Shown here: positions 1 to 11,382 of the stretch, one piece after another
Numbering within the stretch: position 1 is the first letter of the stretch
How the letters are laid out: every line of letters starts with the position of its first letter
Origin: Rhizophagus irregularis
Lineage: Eukaryota; Glomeromycota; Glomeromycetes; Glomerales; Glomeraceae
DNA: 64,000 nucleotides
Direction of reading: 5' to 3'
Assembly: GCF_026210795.1 (NCBI RefSeq)
Contig: NC_089443.1
Coordinates: 1,736,001 to 1,800,000, forward strand
The notes under the pieces: model-generated
Told to the model about the DNA's origin: nothing
The model's input: only the letters and a program-made list of their open reading frames with translations
The model's database searches: none
Translations under genes and position numbers: made by a program

Positions 1-20
1 TAAAATTTTTAATAATGTAT

Positions 21-2352
21 TCAAATAAAAAAATCTCGATTTCTTAATTCTTCTAATCTAAATTTGGCACGGGGATATCCTAGTTCAGTAGATTTCTCGT
101 ACCAATCAATGGCTTGATTTACATTCTTTTTAATTCCTATTCCAAATTCATACATAATTGCAAGATTATATTGAGCAAAACTATTTCCTGATTCTGCAGC
201 CTTATTATATAATTCAAAAGCTTTTTCATGATCTTTATCAACACCCTCTCCATAATAATATATATTAGCAAGGTTATATTGAGCATCACAATCTCCCGAA
301 TTTGCTGCCTTTTGATATAATTCAATGGCTTTGATATGATCTTTATCAATACCTTTTCCGTGTTGATACATATAAGCAAGATTATATTGTGCCATACAAT
401 TTCCTAAATTGGCCGCTTGTTGATATAATTCAGAAGCTTTTTGCATATTAACACTGGTTGCAATACCTTCTTCATAGAAATAACCAATTTTGTATAATCC
501 TGATGCATAACCTTTATTGGCTATTTCTTCAAAATGCACAAAAGCTAATGTTTCATCTTTCACAGTTCCATGACCAGATTGATAACATAATCCAACATAA
601 AATTGTGCTAACGCATGACATTGCTCTGATGCATTGATGAATAAATCAAATGCGGTCTTATTGTTTACACTTGCTTCAATTCCTAAATAATTAAAATATC
701 CAAGCAAGAATATAGAATCTGAATTATTTTGATTAATTAATAACCAATTATAAATTTCACGTGAATTTATACTATTACGAATAAAATAATAAGTAATAGT
801 TTGAATATTTTTGATTAATGTAGATTCATTTCCTTCATTAATTATTTTGAAAATATAATTCACTGTATCGTGAACAATTTCATTTGTTAATGTTGTAGGT
901 GCTATTTCCTTTGTATTCATTTTATCAAAATTTTCAATAATTTGAGACATTTCCCCATGTAATGAATTATCAGTATCTGAAGAATTAATAATATTAGTTG
1001 GAAAATTTTGATCATCTGTTGATGCCAATTGAAGGTGTAATTCCGGTCGACAATCATTTGTTATTACGTTTATTTCTGTCATAATTGCTTTTAAACTTTC
1101 TAATACTTGAATCATGGTTGGACGATTATCTGGTTCGCCATTCCAACATTCTATTAATAAAAATAAAAATACGATAAAATATTTGTAATTTATATAATTA
1201 AGGAGAGTTTGTGAAATATTTTTTTAAAAAAAAGTATTACATACCGGTATAAATTTTAATATATTCCTCAGGTGTATTAGGAAAGGGTTTTTCTCTAAGG
1301 CCTTGTGTAATTTCTAAAGCCAATTCGAAATCATATTGCTCACCTTCGGTATAAAAGGGAGGTTTACCACTAGATATCTCCCAGAATAAAACGCCAATGC
1401 TATAGATATCGCTTTTTTCATCATCTTGTGTTGAATTTTTGTTCTTTCTTCGTCCATTAAGTCTTTTTGGATCAACGTAAGGAATTATTCCAAAAAATTT
1501 CGATCGTGTGTTGAATGATGACGATTCAATTCTCTTTGACAGCCCAAAATCAGATAATTTGATAGTACTCTGATGAACCAATACGTTACTAGAGTGCTAT
1601 TAAAAATAAGCATATTATGTTAAATCATTAAAATATAAAACAATTTTTCATCTAATTAATTATGTTTAATAAAGTAGATTACCAAATCACGATGCACGAT
1701 TCCTTCATTATGTAAACATGACACAGCACAAGCTAATTGATACGCAAAATTATATTTATCGTTCCAATTAAGATTATTGAAGTTTTCCTTCAAATAATCT
1801 TTAAGAGTACCCGAATTAGCATACTCCATTACTAATAAATAATTTCTTGATTGAGAATTTTGATTTTCTAATGATGAATGAAAGAGATAATAATTTTTAT
1901 TTATTAAATTAAAATTATGCAAGTCAAATAACAAGATGATCTTGAATAATATTGTTTAATAGTTTATCATACCTGGGTCAAATTGTGCAACTCCGTGAAA
2001 TTTAATAATGTTATTATGAAATTGTATATCACGTTGTAGCTTAAGCTAGAATATGAATATTATTAATTTAAGTTCAAAAAGTACAGTATAAACTATTAAA
2101 TTATATTATTTTATAGTTTTATACCTCATGAACGATTGCTTTTGCAGTGACGTTGTCAATATTAAAAAAAGACTTTAACGCTAAATATTGTTCGGAATTT
2201 TTCCAGCTTGCACGATAAACTTTTCCGAATCCTCCAGTTCCAATTTTTTGAACGTTACTAAAATGTTTATAGTCATAAAATTTATAATACCCTTTAGAAA
2301 TTGCTTCTTCAATCCAATTAATCCATTCATTTTCATTTTTTTTGCTTTGCAT
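21..2352 (-). CDS. TKL-like protein kinase with C-terminal Sel1 repeats (copy 1)
   Basis: Five exons: 2352-2125, 2045-1973, 1867-1683, 1596-1245 and 1150-21, all with GT-AG borders and continuous phase, giving 655 residues. The start is the ATG at 2352; the stop is TGA at 21-23. The kinase domain (about residues 30-290) has a glycine loop GTGGFG at 38-43, the ATP-anchoring lysine K60 in ALKSF, the catalytic loop HRDLHSSN (D161, N166), which is split by intron 3, and DFG at 178-180. All catalytic residues are present. The kinase ends in the subdomain XI motif CWNGEPDNRPT, after which a polar linker leads into about six Sel1 repeats (residues about 420-645), a solenoid that normally binds partner proteins. 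The fold suggests a cytosolic signalling kinase; substrate unknown. Copies 2 and 3 in this window share the exon plan exactly. Confidence 0.9.
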
Positions 2353-3529
2353 TTTGATATTTTTAAAAAAATCGGAGAATATAATAAAAAGAATTTCCAT
2401 TTGTGGATCTTTTTTTTAAAAATCATATCGATAATGTCGTACAAAAATATACGATACACAAAAAGTATAATTAGTATAATTCCGCCTATAATTTTTTCCG
2501 ATTTCTAATTTTAGAAATGATAATCCAACTTAAAGTTTTGGCTGAAAGTTATTTTGTTCGGTTAAATTCTGAAATCAATAAAAAGGGTTATATATTATAT
2601 TTTATAATTATTTAATTTTTTATTATAATAGAATTCTAAAACTATATTGTAAACCATTTTATTCTAAATAAATCGATCTTTTTTTTTAATTTTTTCCTTT
2701 TTTCGGGTTGGTTTTTTTCTAAAGCCGAATTTTTTTTTTTAAATATTTTTAATTTTTCTTTTTTTGATTTGGTTCTTTTTAAAACAATTTTTAAAAAAAT
2801 TTTTTTTCCTTTATAATTTATACAATATTTTTTTTATATTTCTTCATTACTTATCTGTTATTTTTGTTTTTTAAACTTGAATCCAGATCAGTGATCGGAT
2901 TAACGCTTTCAACTCTTATTTTTAATAATAATTTTTTTTCCTAAATATTTATTTTCTTGCTGATTTTTTTTGTTCTTTCACTTTTTGGATTGGATCAAAG
3001 TCACCTCTGTTATAACCAAGATAAATACATAATTTTTTTTATTTGAATAAATATGTTTCATATGATTTTTTTTTAGTTAAAATAAATATAGTTTTCTTTT
3101 TTTATTGTATCTATTTATTTATAACTAACACTATTAAATATGAAGCCAAAAAAAAAAATATTTTTGGTTCAGACATTAAATAAATAACTATTCTTTTCAT
3201 TTATTTTATATTTAAGCAAATTACTCATTCTCAAATGAGATTTTTTTAATTCGCTCAAAATCTTTTTACATATGGTTGATCACTTTGACCAAATTTTTTT
3301 TAAAGGTAAAAAGTATAATTAAAAGATGAATAATTGACAAAAAAAATATTAAAAATGAAGTATTATTACACAAAAACACGGGTTGCCATTAAGAAATATC
3401 TTTTATTAAACAAGAAGAAAGATAGGGAGTGATCGGCCCAATTCCATCTTATATAACAAAAAAGAATAGGGAACTCAAAATTTTCGAAATTATCAATGCA
3501 ATATCTGAATCAATGAAACTAATAAAAAT
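2353..3529. other. AT-rich intergenic DNA upstream of kinase copy 1
   Basis: Long T and A tracts (for example around 2680-2830) with no coding-like frame, no RNA gene and no clear repeat boundary. It must hold the promoter of the minus-strand kinase gene, but no specific element can be named. Confidence 0.6.
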
Positions 3530-4388
3530 TAGTGCTCCGCAAAATTCGGGTCTAACCCGGATAATTCAATCCGAGTAAATTTTAAATCGGGTCGGTACTA
3601 ACAATTTTAATAACCCGTGACCCGCATGACCCGACCCGTCGGGTCGGGTCATTCATTTCCTTGACTCGAGTTTTGACCCGAATTAGACCCGGATGATCAT
3701 TAAAATCACTGATCACATATCGATTACGCATTAATATTGATTACGTTATATAATTTTGTTAGATAAATGAGGTAGTATATCCTCAACTTAGCGAAAATTG
3801 CTAGAGACACCTCGCAATTTTGGGTATGTGTATGAATTATTATTTTAATTATTAACATTACATTAACTAATAAGTTGATTTTGATGATTAATAAAGCAAC
3901 CAGCATTCCAATAGTTTCCAGTGGAACCGATTTGATAGCTGCAAAAAGATGTAGTCTTAAAGCAGATAGAATTAGAGCATGCATGTGTTTAAAGTCCTGG
4001 CAGATATAAAGTATAGTCAAATTTCTGTTAAAGCAAGTGATATAATTTCGATTTTATAGTTCAAATATAAAGCAATAAATAAACAGGAAATTGAAGATAT
4101 CTTTAAATTCGTGCTTAGCTTTAGTTTTAATAACAAAAAGTTGTGTGACCTATATGATCATCTTGTAGATCAATTACCTTGCGTTATTGAAAAAATTATA
4201 TTTGAAAAAATATTTTTGATATATTACTAAGCATACAGTATATTATCCAATGAAAATTTCGGGTCTAACCCGGGTTATTCGAATTAAATATACTCGGGTC
4301 GGGTTAAAATCGGATCATTTCTATTTTTGCCGGGTCAAGTCGGATATATTCTCCAAACCCGACCGAATCCGACCCGGTAGGAGCACTA
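3530..4388 (+). mobile_element. Internally deleted hAT transposon
   Basis: The element is 859 bp. It begins with TAGTGCTCC and ends with the reverse complement GGAGCACTA, and it is flanked by identical 8-bp copies of ATAAAAAT at 3522-3529 and 4389-4396. An 8-bp target duplication with short TIRs is typical of hAT transposons. Both ends carry GC-rich degenerate repeats of the GGGTC/CCCGAC type, a likely subterminal transposase-binding region. Inside, the plus strand keeps two remnants of a hAT C-terminal dimerisation region at about 3768-4010, so this is a decayed derivative of a protein-coding element and not a pure MITE. Confidence 0.85.
3768..4010 (+). pseudogene. Remnant of hAT transposase C-terminal dimerisation domain
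   Basis: From about 3768 the frame reads INEVVYPQLSENC, a TAG stop, then RHLAI. This matches the usual hAT pattern in which YPxLSxxARDxLAI precedes the dimerisation core. From about 3889 another frame reads KATSIPIV, then GTDLIAAKRCSLKADRI and CMCLKSW before a stop, matching the AKRxSLKxDxxxxxxCLKxW end of hAT transposases. The two pieces are in different frames with a stop inside, and the DDE-type catalytic region is absent. No function is possible. Confidence 0.75.
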
Positions 4389-6939
4389 ATAAAAATCAAT
4401 AAAAAGACAATAATAGTGAATGATATTCAAAATAATGTTAAAGAAAACAGCTAAAAAAAAAGAAAAATGAAAGAGGAGAGGAAAAAGAATTTGAAGATCA
4501 AATAAAGAGATTTTGAAAAAAGAAAAGTGTTTGTGTGAAATAATTTGATTTTAATATCTCTTATTTATTTAATAATTATATTAAAATATAATAAAAATAA
4601 TAAAAAATTATTATGTGATTCATAGATAATTAAAAATAGCAATACTATTTTTAGTTATATTCTTTTTTAAATAAGATTTTATATAAAATGTTTAATAAAG
4701 AAAAAAATATTTTTTTATTTAAATAAATCACCATTATACATAATTGATATTTATAATAATACTGAATAAATTGAAAGTAATAACATAAAATCCTTTAAAC
4801 TGTAATCATTTTTTATTTTGAAAATTTACTAAATAAATATCATGAAAAATTTATTTTGTATTTGACACATCTGGAAAAGGTTAATGAAATACAAAATGGG
4901 AAGATATTTTTGCAAGCACATATAAAGTTCAAAATGAAAAAAAAGAAATACGGTTAATTAAAAATTCGCATAGATTTATATGACAAAAATTTATTGGTCA
5001 CGCTAGGCTAGGGCCGGCTAGGGCCTAGGGGTGCAGACTTTTGAATTTCTTATAGTTATGGCAGTCCCGTCAGTAACGGCACATGGTCACATGACTTAAT
5101 AAACGACCCTTCGATGCTACAACTTTTAAACTTGATTTAACCTTTGTAATTTTCTTCTATTTAATGGCAAAATCCCATACGTACGCATGCGTGCGCTGCA
5201 TTACGTTAAATTGCTTTAATCGGTCCAAAATTCCAAAAAGCTGTCATCGGAATTTATTAATTTTATGAATTAGACCTAAAGACTTGAAAAAATACGGGCT
5301 CAAATTCATTATTTGACTCTTTTTATACCAAAACCTTATATTATAAAATAGTAATATGCCTCTACATACCACTTTATATGTTTTTTTTATTAGAATTTGC
5401 ATTAATATTTACAATAATAATTAATAATAATTTCATGATATAGAAAAAATTTTTTAAAGAATTAATTAATGAGCAAAAAAAATTGAAGATTTTTAACGTC
5501 TACTCTAGGTAATCAAGAATATTCAAAATGGATTTTTAAAGAATTTCTCACAAAAATATCATCAATTAATTCTAATAGATTTTATTAGAAATTTCACAAA
5601 CTTTATAAAAAAATATCTCAAAAAAGTTTAAATAAATTCTTTAAATAAAGATTTTTTTTAAAAAAATTTTATTAAAAAGCAAGAGGTTTTGAATTCATTA
5701 TAACTTTGGAATTTGTAAATGAGAATACACTATAATTCTTTTTTTTTTTAGCTATTAATTACCTTCAGATTTGATTTCTTCTTTAAAGCCTAAAGAAAGA
5801 GATTAGGCCAAAAATACAGGTCATGTCAGTAGTATTCGGAAATGACCTAGTCATTTGACCAAGTCATTTGGCCAAAGGATTTGCAAATGGTAAATGCCAA
5901 ATGTGACATATGACAATACTGAATATGGGAAAATGGATTTGTCCCAAATAAATAATTCATTAATATAGAATTTATTGCTGAAGGAGGCTTTAGTAAAATT
6001 TATAAAGATGATACTATGTGATACTATTGGAAAAAATTCCTTTTTAGTAAATGGTGTAAATATCACGATACGACATAATGGTAGTTACAGTTGTGTTTAT
6101 TTATCTCTAGATATCTGTCACATAAATCACATGATAGTGTTTAAATCATGTGATGTTTAGTTTTCCAGATTTCGGAATTTTACAAAGAATACTTAAATAA
6201 TTTATAAATATAACTTTTATTGTTTTATTTATTAAAGAATATATTTAAAAATTAATTGGATTTTATTAAAAAATTTTAAATTTCATTGTACACATTTTTT
6301 ATTATTCTCAGTAAAATGTATTTATAGTCTTATCTTTCAGCATTGTTAATCATTCATATTCTTCTATTTGACAGATTTAAAAATTTATCTAAAAAGTGAA
6401 TGACTTACATTTTACATCCTTTATGATACTATATGAATACGTGCGTCATATTTTAAAACTTCTACACTCACAATCCTGACAAGATTTTACATTATTTGAC
6501 GTAATAATTTTGTTATACTTTGTAACTATTAATATTTCTATCAATACATATTAATTATAAAATATTTCGCAAGCTTTTTTAGATATATATCAGTTGATAT
6601 GCATCAGTAATTGGTTAATATTACCAAAATTATCTCATCTCTATCACATGACTCTCAAAGATCGCATCTCGAATTTTCTATCAAATTAATTTCGCTGTGT
6701 AATATAAATTTAAATGTCATAATATTTCATAAAATTACTAACAATTTATTTGATATTATACTATATGATTTAATATGATACTAAAATTACAAATATTACG
6801 ACTTTATTGTAATTTATTTGTAGAAGTTACTACATCTATTATATACCTAAGTCGTAATAATGAGTAAGATTAATGAGAACATATGTAATTTTAATGACTT
6901 ACGAGTCATATAATTCATGTATTATTAATCATATTTAAT
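4389..6939. other. Intergenic, mostly AT-rich
   Basis: No supported gene. A GC-richer patch at about 4995-5040 contains repeated CTAGG/GGCC words, and 5175-5210 has a CpG-rich run of alternating purine and pyrimidine (ACGTACGCATGCGTGCGC). Short open frames at 5851-6160 overlap on opposite strands, have no family features and are treated as chance. Confidence 0.5.
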
Positions 6940-7413
6940 GTTAGCCATATTTGGAAAAAATTACAATTTTTATTAGTTTATGTCAATGTGACTTAATCTT
7001 TTACATATTCATATTGATAATTAACTAATGGTATAACTAAAAAATAAGTATTACAATGAAACATACACAATATAAATATTACAAAATGAATAAGCTTTTG
7101 TCAGTTTGACCCATTATTACAAACTGATTTTTTTAGTTTGTCATTTTTGTAATAATAAGTCAAATTGACAATTAATTTTGCATTAATATATCAGTTCAAG
7201 TCATCATTTTTTTTGTATATTTAAGATGTCTAATTTTTCTTCCAACTTTTACTTTTCATAAATTCTTTGCTTTTTGCTTTTGTAAAATTTTGTTAATTTA
7301 CATTTGCTTTTGTAAAATTTTGTAAATTTTGTAAATTAACAAATTCTACAATCTATAAATTTACTATAATCTATATATAATACTTATATATTTTTTTTTT
7401 TAACAAACTAATC
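6940..7413 (+). repeat. Left arm of inverted repeat, containing the promoter of the bromodomain-nuclease gene
   Basis: This stretch is clearly similar to the reverse complement of about 10480-10955. Shared blocks include ACAATTTTTATTAG (left near 6963), the segment around TTTTGTCAGTTTGAC near 7095, TAATAATAAGTCAAATTGA near 7150, and the ACAATCTATAAATTTA region just before the start codon. It ends at the ATG at 7414. The opposite arm continues into a decayed copy of the same gene, so the repeat is best explained as an inverted gene duplication, though long terminal inverted repeats of a mobile unit remain possible. Confidence 0.7.
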
Positions 7414-9411
7414 ATGAGTGTAACTGAGAATTATATTGGATTTGAAGAACTTGTTTTTTATTTAAATGAATCAAGAAAAATTTCTTACCATGGATTTTTG
7501 GATATTTACCGAAATACTATTATCGCTTCATTGTCTCAATTAACTAATTTTCCATTAGAAAAGTGGCAAAACTTTAATATTGCTTGGACTAATCGCTTTT
7601 TGGATAATGCAAAAGAATTATTGGATTCAAACGCTTTTACTGAATTAAAGAAAAAGGTATGTTTTATTTTTATTTTGCAAAGGTGGGTAACTCCTTAATA
7701 CTCACCGTGGTCACTTTTTGAGAATTACTGGTCTCGTTCGCTTGGTAACCACTCCAGGCTCTCATTCCAGGCGCCCTACTTTGTTGTTAGTAAAGTCTGC
7801 TAGTTCTGGAGGAGGAGCTGGCTATGTACCTTCTTTACTACTAAATAAAAATTTAGCATACATTAACAATCTGCTTTCTTATAATAGGTAAATATAGAGC
7901 ATTCAAAACGTAAAAAAGATTTGCAAATATTTTGGCAAGAAGTTATTAAAGATTATGAAAAAAGTCAGAAAATTATCAAGGAATATGAAAAAGAAAATAC
8001 CTTTACTACTGTTACACCTCTTCCAAAAAAGCCAATTAAATTTTCTGAAACTTTACAATCAAAAGAAAATACTTTTTCCACTGTTACACCTCTTCCAAAA
8101 AAGCCAATTAAATTTTCTGAAACTTTACAATTAAAAGAAAATACTTTTACCACTGTTAAATCACTTTCTAAAACTTTACAACCAGATATATCTTTGCTTT
8201 CAAAAAAAACAGGTAAAAGTTCTGTTAAAAATCTTTCTGAAACTTCACAATTAGATTTATCTAAAAAGAATATAACATTTATTAATAACTTCTGTTATGA
8301 TATATTTCATGAACTTGAAAATGAATCTTATGCTAATTTATTTTATAAATATACTAAAGATGATGTTAAAAATGAAGTTATAGAATATCCAATGGATCTA
8401 TTTACTATAAATTCAAAATTAGAAAATAATCAATATACAAGTTTAAAAGAATTTGAAAAAGATATTCGTTTAATATTTTGCAACTGTTATACATATAATG
8501 ATATTAAAAGTAAAGAATATTGTTCAGGTAAAATATTAGAATCTATTTTTAATGAAAAATGGAATGAAAAAATTATTCTTTATGATAGACAAACAAGAGA
8601 ACTAAAAAGAGTAAGAGATACTGATACTGATGATACTGATGATACTGATAGATTCTGGAAGAAACAATGTCAAATTTTAGAACAAAATAAAAATAATTTA
8701 ATATATAGACAGGTTATTAATGATGCACTTCTTATTGCTTCAGCATATGAAAGTATTGTTGTAGGCAATATTATACCTTTTATTGAAATTTTAAAGACAT
8801 TTCTATTAACTAGATCAAGAATGTCTTTATCTTTAGCAAATGAATCTATGCTTCAGGCAATTATTGAAAGTCTTCTACCATTAAAATATCGTATTCCAGA
8901 GCTTTCATTAGTAATGGATGGCAAAAAGTTAAAGGGATCAGGTCGCTTTGGTTATTCAGATATTTTTGTTTTGAAAGGAATAGGTGATATTTACTATATT
9001 AGCTTAGAATTAAAATATATTTCATTAGTTGGTTTAATAAAAAATCAGAAAGCTAAATATGGTGCAAATGAATTAGAAAACTTAGATAAAATCCTTGAAA
9101 AGGAAAGTGAAGAAGATTTACTAAAAAGACCATATACATATTGGTCCAAAGAACATAAAAGAACAAACCAGACAACTATAGGTGAAGTATTGAACAGTGG
9201 TATAAGTCAACTAGAATCATATATGAATACAATTTCAAAGGGAAGAGTTGTTGATTATTCTGGTTCAGGAATATTTGATGAACGTGTTAAAATAGTTAAA
9301 TCAAATCCTAATAAATTAAAAGGATTTGTTATTTTAGTAATTGGTTTTCGTCGTATTTTATGGAAACCTGTTGATGAAGTAATATCTAATTATACATATA
9401 ATATAATTTAA
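7414..9411 (+). CDS. Bromodomain protein with C-terminal PD-(D/E)XK nuclease-like domain
   Basis: Two exons, 7414-7656 and 7888-9411, joined in phase (AAG|gtatgt ... aatag|GTA), give 588 residues. Residues 117-164 hold two near-identical 24-residue tandem repeats and the start of a third. Residues about 209-314 look like a bromodomain: YPMD in the ZA loop, the KLENNQYTSLKEFEKD helix and CNCYTYN, whose Asn (about 285) is the acetyl-lysine-binding position. After an Asp/Thr-rich linker, residues about 354-572 resemble PD-(D/E)XK enzymes: an upstream helix with Glu, YSDIFVLKG (Asp about 439), SLELKY (Glu455, Lys457), a later Gln-containing helix and a final FVILVIGFRR strand. Binding of acetylated chromatin plus DNA cleavage is inferred from motifs only. 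A broken copy lies at 11364-13176 and a remnant at 10260-10480. Confidence 0.75.
7657..7887 (+). repeat. Intron holding a GC-richer conserved repeat
   Basis: The intron is 231 bp, longer than the 60-100 bp introns of other genes here. Its centre (about 7680-7840) is much richer in G and C than the surrounding DNA. Pieces such as AAAGTCTGCTA, GGCTATGTACCTTCTTTA and GGCTCTCA recur in the intron at the same position of the broken paralogue (12589-12923, opposite strand), where part of the block is duplicated. It may be a SINE-like insertion or a conserved RNA segment; I cannot identify it. Confidence 0.5.
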
Positions 9412-10259
9412 GTATTATTTTAGTTTAGCAATTTAACTAGTAAATTTAAAGTAATTCAAATAATATGTAAAATTACATCTTATTTCATTACATTTTAAAA
9501 AATATAGTTATTTTATTATTCTTCTTAAATTGGATGAGTTTACTATTAGTATATAGTTTGTATTTATATAAAAAATTGTGAGGTTTAATACTTTCAGAAT
9601 AAAGATATAGCAGACAATAAGTATCTGGTATTATATACTACTTTATTTTCAATCCAATTATTTACTTAGTTGTTAATACTATTAGTAATATTAGAAATTT
9701 CAAAACAATTTTCAGTAGGCTAAATTAAAGATTTTGTACTTTTAAATCTATAATACTTTTTGTTGTTAAAGTTGATCAATAAGTATATTTATTTGGAAAT
9801 AATATATAATATATATTTGGAATTATTTACCTATATATATTGTATACCATTTGTTATTTGTTATGACTACTATATAAAGTAAAATTTAGATAACAATAAA
9901 GTATTACAAGTACACTAAAGATCAATTATAAGGAAATTTATAAATATCAAACTTTTATATTTAATTAGCTATCAGACTATTAATATAATTTACTTCTACT
10001 ATATTTAATTGCTGATCCATTATCAGTAGGGTATCACCAGAAGGTATTTCTTTTGGTGTATAATATACTAACTTCAAATAATATACAATAAGGTTAAAAT
10101 TTCAGTTAATATACCAATTTCCTTAATTAAAAATCGTATCTTAAAATTTATTTCCTTTTACTCCTTTTTAGTATTGAGGAGACTTATAATAAATTGCACT
10201 TTCATTCCTTCTGAAAGTAAATAAAATCATTAAATAAATAATTTGATTTATTTAAATTT
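9412..10259. other. Intergenic, AT-rich, between convergent gene copies
   Basis: This lies between the intact gene on the plus strand and its decayed minus-strand remnant. No open frame of note, and I could not align it convincingly to exon 2 of the intact gene, so the 3' part of the remnant has either been lost or decayed past recognition by eye. Confidence 0.5.
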
Positions 10260-10480
10260 GCAAGTATAACTAATATAATAAAGATTTAAAGATAAAATGG
10301 CAACTGACTGCTATTCTTAATAAGAAATTTCAACAATAATAATAAAAGCAGAATAAAACAATAATAGTATTTTAGTTATGTTTCAAAAATCTGTGGTAAG
10401 ACAAATTTCTTGACTCATTTAAATAAAAAAACAAGTTCTTTAAATCCAATATAATTTTCAGTTGTACTTATAATTAGTTT
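10260..10480 (-). pseudogene. Decayed 5' exon of the bromodomain-nuclease family (copy 3)
   Basis: Reading the minus strand from about 10475, the sequence follows exon 1 of the intact gene closely: TTENYIGFKELVF, then a one-base insertion, then the equivalent of LNES-R and of the SYHGF segment. The start codon position reads ATT instead of ATG and several stops follow. Similarity fades below about 10370. Upstream DNA (10480-10955) also matches the promoter of the intact gene, so this was a whole-gene copy in inverted orientation. Confidence 0.65.
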
Positions 10481-10955
10481 GTTAATTTCAAAAAAATATA
10501 AAGTTTAAAAAAATATAAAGTATTATATATATAAAGTATTATAGATTATAGATGTTAGAATTTATAAAAAATCTACAGTTTAAGTTTATTATTTTGTAAT
10601 AATGGTCAAACTGATAAAAGCTAATTTATAATTATTTTGTTATAATAAATGTTTAGAAAACAATTTCAAAACTTTGTGATTGTGAAATATTCTAAATATT
10701 TTATTAATATATATGACTTGAACTAATATATTGATGCAAAATTAATTATCAATTTGACTTATTATTACAAAAAATGACAAACCAACAGTTAAAGATTATT
10801 ATTTTTATAATAATAGTCAAACTGACAAAAGCTAATTTATTTTGTAATATTTATTGTATATGCTTCATTTTTTTAGTTGTAAAAAAGCTTAATATGTAAA
10901 ATATTAAACCACATTGGTAAAGACTAATAAAAATTGTATAATATGGCTTATATTG
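10480..10955 (-). repeat. Right arm of the inverted repeat
   Basis: Its reverse complement matches 6940-7413 upstream of the intact bromodomain-nuclease gene, in the same order. Part of the arm (the TTAGCTTTTGTCAGTTTGAC region) appears twice, near 10600 and near 10815, so it carries an internal duplication. Confidence 0.65.
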
Positions 10956-11185
10956 TTATTGGTATTTTATTGGATGATTTGTTAAATTATCATGCTAATT
11001 TAGTTTAACAAAAATTATTTAATTATTCCTTTTATTTTTTTTTTTACTAATTTAATTGGATAAAAAGTTATTAAAAAATTTTTTTGATGTATAAACAATA
11101 AATCATATATAATTAACAAATAACAAAATGAATTGTAAATAATACTAGATTATTGCAAACAATAATAATTATAATGATAATAAAC

Positions 11186-11382
11186 TTTTATACTAAGTAT
11201 TTACTAAAAATTATACTAAATCTTATCATATGAAAATTAGTTATTATCTATTCTATCAACTTTATACTAAGTATTTACTAAAAATTATACTAAATCTTAT
11301 CATATAAAAATTAGTTATTATCTATTCTATCAACTTTATACTAAGTATTTACTAAAAATTATACTAAATCTTATCATAGTTA
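11186..11382. repeat. 74-bp tandem repeat, 2.7 copies
   Basis: The word TACTAAGTAT recurs at 11191, 11265 and 11339, a 74-bp period, with intervening sequence almost identical between units. The last partial unit runs into the 3' end of the broken bromodomain-nuclease copy (stop at 11364), so the array seems to have grown from the terminal coding sequence and 3' flank of that copy. Confidence 0.85.

Noticed and set aside
4995-5060. CTAGGGGTGCAGA-like sequence resembling a hAT end (CAGGGGTG)
   Set aside because: No matching inverted end or 8-bp duplication found nearby; the CTAGG words are locally repetitive.
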